Shown here: positions 22,425-33,900 of the stretch, one piece after another
How the letters are laid out: each line of letters opens with the position of its first letter
How positions within the stretch are numbered: position 1 is the stretch's first letter
The notes under the pieces: generated by a model
Seen by the model: the letters and a program-made list of their open reading frames with translations, nothing else
What the model was told of the DNA's origin: nothing
The model's database searches: none
From: Strongylocentrotus purpuratus
Lineage: Eukaryota > Echinodermata > Echinoidea > Camarodonta > Strongylocentrotidae
DNA: 64,000 nt
Direction: 5' to 3'
Assembly: GCF_000002235.5 (NCBI RefSeq)
Contig: NW_022145542.1
Coordinates: 434,001 to 498,000, forward strand
Translations under genes and position numbers: made by a program

Positions 22425-22570
22425 GCCCTGTTTCATAAAACTTGATATCAATAACAAGTTATGATAACTGTTATCAGCTACTGAGATCGTGGCATTTGGT
22501 TGGCCGAGAGCAAATATGTCACAGATATTTAGCATTTGTTATTAATAACATGTTTTATGAAACAAGGCCC
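22425..22570. mobile_element. Short MITE with GTTTCATAAAAC ends
   Basis: The left end GCCCTGTTTCATAAAACTTG is matched inverted by the right end, which reads ATGTTTTATGAAACAAGGCCC. The interior ATAACAAGTTATGATAAC is palindromic. 146 bp, no ORF. Confidence 0.85.
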
Positions 22571-22856
22571 ACAAACTATTCATGAAGACAATGGAGGATC
22601 ACGATGAGCAAACTTGAAACCCCAAGACAGGATACATGGAGAACATGTATGTAATGGTGGTTCAGTCAATAATCTGACAAGCTGCTAAACTAGTTCCGTT
22701 TAGATTTTCCAAAGTATGTGTAGCCAACAGACCCAAAATGAACTAGGATGATCCTGACTATACATTAAAAAAACTAGTATGAAATAACAACTTATCAATT
22801 ATGGAGCTCAGAGAGGGACTGCCTGTCAGGTGCACACTACTCATTTATACTATGGT

Positions 22857-23077
22857 AGGCAAACTTAAAGGTAATGCAAAGTTTTGGGAAATTTTGAAAA
22901 TTGGGTGGATAGTGAATCTTTACAATTTTGATATATTTGGATGCTAGATTTAATAACTGAAGATTACATTTAGCATAAATGCGCCTGCTGAACTGTGAAT
23001 ATGCTAACAGATGTAACAGTGAAAATAAACACTCATGATTCATGGTCGTGATTTATTATATACCTTGAGTTTGCCAA
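22857..23077. mobile_element. Probable inverted-repeat element carrying the 80-bp repeat, copy 2
   Basis: The left end GGCAAACTTAAAGGTA pairs loosely with the right end TATACCTTGAGTTTGCC. Positions 22865-22944 repeat 10089-10168. Confidence 0.6.
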
Positions 23078-23404
23078 CAATAAGTGTGCTTTTAACATAC
23101 ATGTACATGTACAAGGCATAAAGATAGAGAAAAGCTTGTCATGGCCTAGCATCCTGGATTATTTAGGTTTGTGTCATTGTGTTTATAAATTGGGTGCATG
23201 CCATATTCATCAAGCTCACACACTCTGTAGTTAAACAACATGAAGTTCATTAAAGGATTAAGGTATGATGAATTATTTATTTAAATGTACCATTTTAGCT
23301 GTGAAATTCCCCTGTGAAGTACATGTAGACACTTGTATTAATATTGTCCGTTCGTTCGTGTCTCCTTAGATCAATATAGTAATTTATGTAAAGTTCCTTA
23401 ATTA

Positions 23405-25345
23405 GAAGTAAATTAAATTAAATTAAGTTCTTCCATCGCTCGATTGCTGCTATGGCCGTTTCATTAACAAGGGACAGGTCTTCATCTGTGCAACCCGTTC
23501 CGCCGCACTGTAAGAGGTGGTCCATCGTCTGAGCCTCTCCGCAGTCGCAGAGAGTATCTCCTTTATGGGCATAGCCCCATCTTACCATATTGACCTTAAA
23601 CCGTCCCATTCTCGTCCGCATTCAATTTAGGCATTGCCACTCCGGCCACTTCAGGTTAAGACCTTTGATGAGTACGGGCTTGACTGATGGTGGAGGATTC
23701 TGTTCAGGTGGTGGGACAGAATCGAGGAAGCTGTGTCGGGATATAAGTCGTTTGTGGGGTTGTAAGTATGCGTGTAGCATGTGTCTGTCATCTGTCGCCT
23801 GCTTCATCCGTTCCTTTAGGTAGGTGTAAGTGCGCCTTTGGTTAGGAGATCCAATGCCAGCGAGGTGATATATCTCCTCAACTTTTGTTGGTTTCAGACA
23901 GCCTGTTATCTTTCGATATGTGTCATTGAGTGTGGTGTCAAGCTTCTTCACATGGGCTGATCTGCTCCAAACTGGGCAAGGATATTCTGCAGATGACATG
24001 CATAGAGCAACAGCTGCACTTTGTACAGTTTTGGGGTCAGCGCCATAGTGTGAAGATACTAGCTTCCCGATGATGGCATTTCGAGATTCTACTTTGCCTA
24101 TTGTCTTCTCGATATGTTTCTTGAAGGATAAAGTGCGATCGAGTTTTACACCTAAATACACTGGATGCTCGCAGTGGTTAAGTAAATTGCACACTGTTCC
24201 ACTTTAGCTTCAGTTCTCTCTTAGCCTCCCTGTTCTTCAAGTGGAAAACACACACCTGAGTCTTGGATGGGTTTGCCCGTAGGTAGTTCGCTCTGTAGTA
24301 CTCCGAAAGGCTTGCGAGCGCTGTGTTGAGATGGAGTTCAACAGCTTCGAAGATACTATGCTGGGCTGTGATGCAGGTGTCATCTGCATAGATGAAGTTT
24401 CGAGTGTTCTCTGTTGAAGGGATGTCAGCAGTGTAGATGTTGTAGAGTGTTGGTGCCAGGACGCCACCCTGGGGGAGACCGTTTTTTTGTTACCGCTATC
24501 TGCTCTTCTGCCCATCAAGTTCGACAAAGAAGCGTCTGTTCTGCATCATCTTCTGAATGAATCTGGTGAGTTTGAGGTCATTTGTGATGTCATGAAGTAT
24601 TGTCTGAAGCCTTTGGTGATTGACAGTGTCATAAGCCGCAGATAAATCCACAAATACTGCACCTGTAATGAGGTTGTTCTGAAAACCATCTTCGATGTGT
24701 TGGGTCAGGTTGAGAAGTTGTCCCGTGGTGGATTTTCCTGGTCGGAAACCTGCCTGCTCACAGTTTAGTTGGCTGTCGACGTGAGGCCCATTTCTGTTGA
24801 GAATAAGGCGTTCATGCATGCAAGCAGCTTGTATGTTTGGCACAGGAGCGAGATCGGTCGAAAGTTCTTGGCTTCGTTCGAGTCCTTTTCTGGCCTGAGG
24901 ATAGCGACGACTTTGGTTCGGAGCCACTGTTTTGGGACACAGGTGTTCTCGATGCAGTTGTTAAACATGTCTAGCAGCATTTTATGTGCTACAGAGCCCA
25001 TGTGTTTGATCTGCTCCGATCTGATGTCATCGATGCCTGCCGCCTTGTTGACGTGTAGCGTGGAGATACCTTTCTGTAGTTCTTCTTCAGAAATAGGTCT
25101 TGTGAAAAGAGACATGTTCTGGTCAACTCCAGGTAGTTTGTGCCTGTGTGAATTAGTCGTCTTGGGGGCCTTTCCATTTTTCAACAGCTGATTTGCTACT
25201 TCGTCTGCTGTAACATTATAATGCTGTTGAGCTCTGGTGCTGTCAATTCCGAGCCTGCGTATTGTGGCCCACGCTTTCCTGCTGCTGTGTCTTAGGTCTG
25301 TTGTTTCAATCATGTGCTGCCACATCTGCCTATGTCGTTGAGATA
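23405..25345 (-). pseudogene. Decayed non-LTR retrotransposon (reverse transcriptase) fragment
   Basis: Read on the minus strand, three frames join into one RT-bearing polyprotein piece. It contains a K-A-A-G-x-D segment, NFRPISLLCQTYKL, a F-V-D-L-S-A-A-Y-D-T segment, GLPQGGVLAPTLYNIYTADI and FIYADD, then a C-terminal segment with CDCGEAQTMDHLLQC. Breaks: a TAG and frameshift around an A7 run near 24490, a frameshift near 24195-24240, and a TGA at about 23622-23624 where an Arg codon would fit. It is truncated before the endonuclease. The tail is ATTTA-rich repeats near 23405-23430. The clade (Jockey/RTE-like) is not resolved. Confidence 0.85.
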
Positions 25346-25402
25346 TCCTTGATATGAGCTCTCAACGACATAGGCAGATGTGGCAGCACATGATTGAAAC
25401 AA
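25301..25402. repeat. Perfect 43-bp inverted repeat at the 5' end of the LINE fragment
   Basis: The arms 25301-25343 and 25360-25402 are exact reverse complements (43 of 43) with a 16-nt loop. The left arm is LINE coding sequence (MWQHMIETTD on the minus strand); the right arm is its inverted copy, and non-LINE DNA follows. Confidence 0.95.
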
Positions 25403-25730
25403 ATTATTAATATTGTAACCAGCAATGATACAAGTATACACATGTGTAAAAGTAAAACATCATTTTGTACAAGAATATACACTGTATATGTATGATAACC
25501 TGTGAGACTTGCCAATAAACAAAGCAGTTTGATAAATTACTTAGAATGAATTGAAAAAAATAAACTGCATGTTCATATGTTAAGAAATTAAGTTACGTGT
25601 ACAATGTGTATAATATTCCAACATTTTAAACAAAATTAAGTGAGAGGTTACCTGTCCATTAGCTTTTTTTAATAGTTAGTTTTAACAGTCGTGCATGTAT
25701 AAATTGTATAATTACAAATTATTTGTATAC
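25403..25730. other. AT-rich intergenic spacer
   Basis: No repeat, RNA gene or ORF was recognised in this 328-bp stretch. Confidence 0.5.
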
Positions 25731-26088
25731 ATTAATAATAATAATAATATTTAGCATTTATATAGCGCTTTATGCAATGTCTCCAAGCGCTTTAAAAATA
25801 TACTATTACCCCAGTCATTGGATTCAGTGCTTGCCTGCACACACTGTGTGCACAATCTCCACTCCCTGGGGAGCATTCCAGCCAGGCATTACTTGATGCT
25901 CAAAGACTGTTTGACCAACATTAACGGTCGCATCCTAGCGGGTACCCGTTTAACACCTGGGTGGAGAGTAGCAAGTGCAGGTTAATATCTTGCCACAGGA
26001 TATTAGTGCCGTTTCGGGATTTGAACCCTCGACCTTCGCATCTCGAGTCAAGCACCTTAAACTACTCAACCACGACACTCCCTCTAAA
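25731..26088 (-). repeat. tRNA-derived SINE, nearly full length
   Basis: On the minus strand the head has an A-box-like TGGTTGAGTAG and a B-box-like GGTTCAAATCC, the internal pol III promoter of tRNA-derived SINEs. A central body follows, then the tail AAAGCGCTATATAAATGC and an ATT microsatellite ending at about 25735. Tail fragments of the same family occur at 37618-37712. Confidence 0.85.
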
Positions 26089-26106
26089 TTGAATGCACTT
26101 ATATTT

Positions 26107-26333
26107 GATAAGTGCCTCGGTACAAATTATTTCATTCACCTGTTACAAATAATTGTAATTCAATAGTGGGAATGCAAATTGCATACATTAATTGTTGCCA
26201 GGTAGAACACACATTTTGGCTTGTCCTACCTAAAACATCATGTAATATATATGCAGCTCGCATTCTGACTATTGAAATACAATTATTTGTAATTGAACAG
26301 GTTAATGAAATAATTTGTAACGAAGCACTTATC
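26107..26333. mobile_element. Palindromic MITE, uninterrupted copy
   Basis: GATAAGTGCCTCGGTACAAA at the left pairs with the right end TTTGTAACGAAGCACTTATC; the arms run about 65 bp each. The same element occurs, with insertions, at 43288-44172, which makes this copy its empty-site reference. Confidence 0.85.
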
Positions 26334-27185
26334 AAAGCTTTGTGCCTTCAATTTGATTACATCAAGAAAATTACCTACAGTATAGAATATAATTTGAATA
26401 AATTTTGTCAATGCTACCTTCTGTAAATATTTCTCTACTCACTCTTTTTCCATCTTTCTTCCTTCCTTCTTCCTTCCTATAAACCTAATTTGCATGCATC
26501 GCTTCATGTTGTAAATGTATGTATTTTTATTTTTATTCTAGATACTGTAGGACGTCACTTCAAGCTTATGCTTAACGCCCCTTTTTTGTGTATACATGAA
26601 ATATGAAATAGTATTACAACAACAAGAACAGGTGTACCATTTTCTGACCATTAAAAGCATCCAAACCAAGAACAAACAATAACAGTCAGACTTTTTGAAA
26701 AAATAAGAAGACATTCTTGACATTGTTAACATACAACATACAGTATGTATACACCCTGTAAGTGTTATAATGTAGCGTACAAGGTCTGTTATTTAACCTA
26801 TTTACCAATCAAATTTATGGATGTTTCTTTCCAGAACTCTTAGTGGCAAACTATTTCCTTGACCTATTATGTATGATGATAGAATTGTGTATACATCAGT
26901 TGAATTCCCCTTAAATTTACATTGTAATTCTGTCAGGCAAGTATGTGGCAAACTTTAGGGTCTTTAAGAGCGACTTTTGTTCATGGATAATCTGTACAAT
27001 TTTAAAGCAGTTGTAAATTGGCCTTTTGAAAAGAAAAGAAAAACTTTCAATGGCAACTTTTGTTCAAGAAGTATGCATACATTTTGGTGGATCTACAGGT
27101 TACTGGTTCTAAACAATAGTGCCTGCTCATCAGGTTCACCACAGAATCATTCAAGCAACAAACTGGAGCAGGGCAAGCATTCACA
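26334..27185 (+). other. Upstream region of aminopeptidase gene 2
   Basis: No TATA box or initiator could be assigned. A CTTC-rich tract lies at about 26455-26480. A possible 5' UTR acceptor CTACAG is at about 27095. The bases before the start codon (CACA, A at -3) fit a good initiation context. Confidence 0.35.
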
Positions 27186-27976
27186 ATGACGTCGTACCGA
27201 CTGCAGAGCGATGATGTCAGTGATCAGTTTGATCTGGATTCCCAGCCAGATGCTTTCAAACCACGGGAAGAGGTGAAGGTACAGATCGAGCCCATCAGAA
27301 CCAGAACCAAATCACGGGTGCGACTCCCAAACACAAACTGTACAAAGAACAAGGTGATCGCTGTTCTAGTCATCATGCTCCTGGTAATGTTTCTTGTAGC
27401 ATCCGTTACAATCTATGAACTGGACAAACATGGCGTTCAGTGCCATAACAATGCACAGGAAATCAAAGCAACGACTAGTCCATCAAAAGAGCCACCTGCC
27501 AGTGCCACGGTATCAGCAGCTACAACGACTAAAGTAGCACCACCAACTGCAGTGGCTCCCACACAAGCAACTGCAACAAATGGCGAACTGTTTCCATGGA
27601 ATGAAATTCGGCTCCCATCGTCTGCCAATCCCTTTGTGTACGAAATCTTCTTACATCCTAACCTCTCAACTTTTGAAGTACGGGGCAATGTTGTCATTCA
27701 CTTTAACACGACAGAGGAGATATCCTTCCTCATATTTCATGCCAAGGACATATCCATCCTCAAGCCAGAATCAATAGAGTTAGTTGATCAACCAGAGGCA
27801 AGTGTTGCTGTTGAGAAGCTCCTCTTCTTCAAGAAAAACGATCAGATATCTGTTCATTTTGAGAAACCTATCAGCAACGATGTGCACTGTATCCTGACAT
27901 TGGAGTTCAACTACACGTTAGCAGAGGGTTTGGATGGATTCTACAGGAGCTCCTATAAAAAGAACGGAAATCCAGT
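27186..27976 (+). CDS. Gene 2 exon 1: tail, anchor, stalk, start of M1 domain
   Basis: Starts at ATG and encodes 263 codons plus two bases. The hydrophobic run [18 protein letters not shown] is preceded by basic residues (KNK, RTRTKSR), giving a type II orientation. The stalk has alternating Thr, Ala and Pro. [20 protein letters not shown] begins the M1 domain. Sequons NLS, NTT and NYT are present. The donor is GTAAGT. Confidence 0.93.
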
Positions 27977-30900
27977 GTAAGTATGAAATCCAGTGCGTGA
28001 TAGTTTTATATCGATTACGAGTTGGGTTGCAATAGATAATGGTTTATTCTCATTATCTTGTGATGAAGCAAAAGTTAAATTTGTTTGTATCCCCAGTATG
28101 TGTAAGAACTGGGATTATGATTTTTGGTAAGGTCCCCATTATGGAAGAAAAAACTGGAGTTTGGAAGGAAAAAATTTGTCCCAGGATAAATCAAGTATCA
28201 AGAAAAAGAATAGAATGGAGGAAAAAAGGAAAAAAATATTGTGTATTACATTTCCAGGTTAAGTCAGTGTCAAGAAAACACTGCAAGGTGGGATCCTGGG
28301 GCTCGTTCCTAGAAACCACCGACAAGACAGTCATAACTTTATCCGCCAACTACGGAGATGTCTCTGATCTTCCTAAACCGTTTCACGAAGAGCTTACTAG
28401 CTAGTATCTCGTGAGATCGATACTATCGGCGAGAATAGGAGCCGAGACTTAGACTTAGTCGCAATACCACCGGATTATTACAAAATTAATATTAGGGAAA
28501 ATGCAATTATTTAAATGAATTAGTAATAAAAAAGATTGAAAATGATACCAAGAAATAAGAGATGCAATATACTACCAAATTTGTGTAGATTATACAATAT
28601 AAGTACTTGTAAAATATAATTGTGAGTATTTCATTACATGACCGGTGAATCAGTTTTGTTCTTGAGATGGGTACCCCCCGGATATTTTCGTTTGATAGTT
28701 TATAAAAAATACACCAATATATTATTCTTAGAAAAATACGATGTAATGAAGTTTGTGTCCAATGTTTTAGGTGTCAGTTGAATAATCAAATGACAAAACT
28801 TCAACATTCCAAACGTCAACAAAACATGTTTTAAACTATTCATTTTACACATTTGAAGATAGAATTTATCTCGAAAGCAATATGTGTCTGAAAATTGAAG
28901 AATACACTTCAAACTATGGCTTGCCTGCCGTGGCAAAATACATATCCCTTCGACGAGTTTACAATGTGGAAATAAAGGCGTATAATCAGTTTATTTAAGT
29001 GGGAAAATCCTTAAATACAAACATGGCATATTTTCATAAGATTATCAAATACAAAAAACGATAACCCACTGTTTAAGTGAATGTGTAGAAAAATCATAGT
29101 TGGAGGATTTATTGTCCTTTTGTCAATAAATGACATGTGACGGCGCTGCCCTTCGACTAAATAGTTATGATAGAGATACGACGGTGTCAGAGGTGTCATA
29201 ACTCCTTAGTCAGGATGTTGTCGTTGATCTTGGCAAAGAGGGCTTGGTGAAACACGTAGCGGAAAAGTTGCTCACTAACGCTGATTTAGTCAAGAAGTTA
29301 GACTTATGACGGTTTCTAGGAACGGGCCCCTGAATTCTGAATTATACATGTGCACTTGCTTATGTGTCAAATTTTTAATTACAGGTATAAATATTTAGGT
29401 TTTTAAAGGTTTTAATAATCGAGAATAAAAATGCAAATACATTATAGCAAACAATTTTTGTCTCGCCTGCGTAGCAAAAAGCGAGACATAGGCGCCGCTT
29501 TTCCGGTGACGGCGACGGCGGCGTCAACATCAAAAACTTAACCTAAGGTTAAGTATTTGAATTTTTAATATAATTTTTAAAGTATAGGTTTTTAGTCAAT
29601 GAAACTTTGACTAAAGGGTAATCAAGTATCCCCAATACATCAGTTTACAGTTGTATCAGTGCCCATGCGCAGACAGTTGACCTCGGGTCATTGGCCCTGA
29701 ATTCAGGGCCAATGAACCGAGGTCACGTCAGTGGTATTTAGGCTAAGCGTAAATTAAGATTGCGCCCATGCAAATGATGATATGCGCGCACAACGTAGCG
29801 CGCAGGCAGTGATATCATCATAATTTGCATGGGCGCAATCTTAATTTACGCATAAATACATGACCTCTAGGTCATTGGCTTTGTTTACTCGCCAATTAAA
29901 ATGGCGCACACAACTGTAAACTGGTGTATCATGTGAGTAGAATTTCAGATCACAAAGTCAAGGTCAAAGGTCATTTCAGGTCAACAGACTTGGACTATGT
30001 TGTAGCATCATCATCGAAAACTTAACCTAAGGTTAAGTTTTTGAATTTTTGATATAATTTTGAAAGTATAAGTTCTTAGTCAATGAAACTTGGACTATAG
30101 GGTTATCAAGTCTCCCCAATCATGTGAGTAGAATTTCAGGTCACTAAGTTAAGGTCAAAGGTCATTTAAGGTCAACAAACTTAGACTTTGTTGTGTCATC
30201 AACATCAAGATTTTCAAAGTGCTTCTTCTTCGTTATTTTTCAACCGATTTTGATTCTGATTGTTTCATATGATAGGGCTAGCTAGGAGGGGGATTTAAAA
30301 CTTCTACACAGAATTGTGAAATTCATTTATGCAAATTTATTCGAAATCACAAAAAATGCTTCTCCTTCATTTCTCAACCGATTTTGATTTGGTTTGCTTT
30401 ATCTGGTAGAGCTAACTTTGGTACACTAAACTGCTACACCTAATTTTGAAATTGTTCTCCATTAATTAATTATGGTAATTTATGCAAATTTATTCCAAAA
30501 ATAACAAAAATTGCTTCTTTTCCCTCATTTCTTGACCGATTTTGATTTGGTTTGCCTTATCTGGTAGAGCTAAATTTGGAACACTAAACTTCTACACAGA
30601 ATTGTGAGATTTTGCTCCATTGATTAATTATGGTAATTTATGCAAATTTATTCCAAAAATAATTTAAAAATCACAAAAAATGCTTCTTCTCCTTCATATT
30701 TCGACCGATTTTGATTTGGTTTGCTTTATATCGTAGAGCTAACTTTGGTACACTAAACTTCTACACAGAATTTTGAAATTTTGCTCCATTGATTATTTAT
30801 GGTACTTTATGCAAATGAAATGAAATTATGTCCCTTCCAGGGCATCAAATTTTAATTTTTTGACCAGTTCAAAAGTGTACCACATAAAATTTATGATATT

Positions 30901-33900
30901 TGTTGTGCGAGATGCTGAGCGCTACGTCATTGAAGTTCTGGTTTATCATATTGAATTGCGTTATGCAGGCGAGACCGCCGAGAGCGTTCCCTTGTTTCCT
31001 GTATTTCGAGTGTCAAGTATTAATGATTGTAGAGCTGAGCAGGGCATTGACTCTGTATTGAAGTTTATAAGTTAATGCCCGTCTGGCTCCTAATAGACAA
31101 TATATTCCTGATATCAAATAGGTTGTCTGACTGAAAGTGAAAGTTGTTTTATAAAGCACTTTAGTTTGTATACTTGCTCGGTCCATTGTTAGTTTGGTGT
31201 TAGATCTCTCAGATGAATCGTTGAATGCCGTAAACTAATATTTTAGGGTATGATTACTTAAACATAAAGTATGTAGCTTCCCTTTCATGATTTTTTAGTC
31301 ATTTGACATTCCCCATCAATGAAAATTGATTTTCCCTTCTCTAAAGTTCTCTTACATAATACACATTGCTCTACTGGTGTTTGTCTCAACCTGTACATCA
31401 TTCATTTGACATTGATATAATTGGGGTCACAATGAAGGAAGGATTTGATGAAAATAATATCAACGACAAACATTGAGATTGGTACTTTTGTTATCCAATA
31501 ATTTTTGACCCTCCACATTACTTATTTTCTTTCCTTGATGTTAGTTATGGTATGGTTAATTTTAAGTTGTTTTTTCTGTTATTGTTTTTCTGTTTTTCTT
31601 ATTTTTTTAATATTTAAAAAAAAAAATTATTGTCGTACTTTTTAACAAGAGTCTTTGAATTTGCCTTGATTGTTGATAGATAATTCTTAGCTTGCCTTAA
31701 ATCACTACCGGTATTTGGTCCTTGTATATAGAACTTAGCCATAAATTTGTCTATAATTTCGATCAGACTTTAACCATATTATTTCTATAGGCCAAAAAAA
31801 TAGAATACACATAAACAAACAAATATTGTAAACAAATGCATTAATTAAAAGAAGTAATGATAAATAAAAAAATACATAAATTAAAAGAAGTAATGATAAA
31901 TAAAGAAATACAAAAATTAAAAGAAGTAATGATAAATAGAAATAAATGATTAAAGCTACCTTACATGTAGGTGGACAAAATTCTGGAAAAAGATTCGTTT
32001 TTTCGATGTGGCAGTGGGCGTGGGATGATATTGTAGTTGTGGCATTTACCAAATCAGGTCTAGAGACGACATGACAGTCAATCAATACGAGTAGACGCTG
32101 GAATGACGTTGGTGATTTCCTGTGCAAACAAATAAACATAAATTGTATGTGAGATGTCAGGTCACCATTTTGTTGAATAGAATCCATCAATCACAATAGA
32201 AGCACCTGCACCTAACAAATAGCTGGGGCGTGGGGTCTGTGAACAAGTGACAAAGTGGTCACTTCAAAGAAAACATTGGCTTTATTTTTTAACCTACTTA
32301 ATGTACATGTATAATAATATACAGTTAACAACTAGTTAATCCCTCTTGTAAAAAAAAAAAATCGATGTGTGTTTTTCATAACCCTAAGAATAAAATGTGG
32401 ACTGGTTCAATTAGGGCCTTTGTTGAATACATTAGATAGATGTACATGTTTTATGCCACATTCACAAGAATCATAAATCAACACAAATACATTTTTCACA
32501 TACAAGTACTTGAAAAATTACAAAACGTGGTATGAATAATTTAGTTAAGTGTACATATACATTATAAAGAAAAGCTCATTTGACCACCCTTTAAGTTTAA
32601 GTGGAATGTTGAATATTGTTGTCTTTTGAAAGAGTCAAAAGTGAACTGTTATTTAATCGAAAGCTACACATAAGATGACTTTGTAAACATAGATATCTAT
32701 TTGTAGCAAAAAAAGGGGACAAAATGAGATAAACCTTTCTATTTCACTCTGATACCATTCAGAAAAACATTGTAGTAAATACAATGTAAAATAAATTTAA
32801 ATTTATTTTTTCAAACCTTAAAGTAAAAGTAGAATGAAATCAGTGGAATGAAAAAAATCATGATGATGATCATGTCAACCACACGGATGGAGATGGATGC
32901 CACGTACAGTATGTTAGGTATTAATGTACTGTACATGTATATGTATGTATTTGATGCAGGCATTTCTTCTTCTTCTTCTTCTGTTGAAGTACAGGCCACC
33001 ATGCTGTTGGTGTATCTTTGTACTTTGAGGTTGTGCAGATATAAATGTACAGTATTGAGTATTTGAATAGATCTTCACAATTTCATGGGATACTGATTTC
33101 CCTGTTGCTCTCTAATAAATGTCAAAGTAAAGTGCACAGTAGGCTATTATCAGATGAATGTACTTTGTGGTTGACAATTTTTACTTCATGTGCTATAGTG
33201 CCCTTTGGTAAGGCATTAATCCTCGTTACCAGATCCCTCAGAGAGGACCTAAAGCTGTCAGTCTTCTGGTTGCTTACTAACAATGTTTTATTGCTTTCTT
33301 TGCTGTCGGGTAAAATAACCACCACCACTGTTAAAAGTCAAATGTATGAATGAACAGGGTGCTTAATAAATCTAATCTTTGTTATTTCTGAATTGTAAAT
33401 ACTTTATTAAAAAAATATACTAGTAGTAACAGTATTTTGAATAATCATATTAAGTAAAGTGCGATGTTGATATCATTTCAGAACGATGGCTTCCACACAA
33501 TTTGAGTCGACCTCGGCTCGACAGGCTTTCCCATGCTTTGATGAGCCAGCCATGAAAGCCAAGTTCTCACTGAAGATAGTCCATGATAAGGATCATATCA
33601 CACTCTTCAACATGCCAGCACAAACCAAGGATGGACCCTATAAGGAGACAGCGCTCCTCTTGGATACCTACCAGACCACCGTTCCTATGAGCACTTACCT
33701 GGTAGCATTTGTTGTGTGTGATTTCATCAGTATTGATGACGTCACAAGCACCGGCACCAAGGTGAGTATAGTATGCCAAATGAAAGAGGGGATATGATCT
33801 GTATGAGAACAAGTTTGTGGAATAATAAATAGGGCAAGACAAAAGATTCTTCTTACACCATGATTTCTTTGTCTTTTCTACTAAGTGAATCTTCTTCATC

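Larger units (their letters stand above)
27977..33481 (+). other. Gene 2 intron 1 (5.5 kb)
   Basis: Holds a 1.03-kb inverted-repeat element, dispersed repeat family A copy 2 with a nested MITE, a 36-bp tandem repeat at 31838-31940 and a CTT microsatellite at about 32966-32982. From 32.0 to 33.4 kb nothing else was recognised. Confidence 0.75.

Noticed and set aside
25975..26088. Possible tRNA gene
   Set aside because: A- and B-box-like sequences are present, but no full cloverleaf, and the segment continues into a SINE body and tail.
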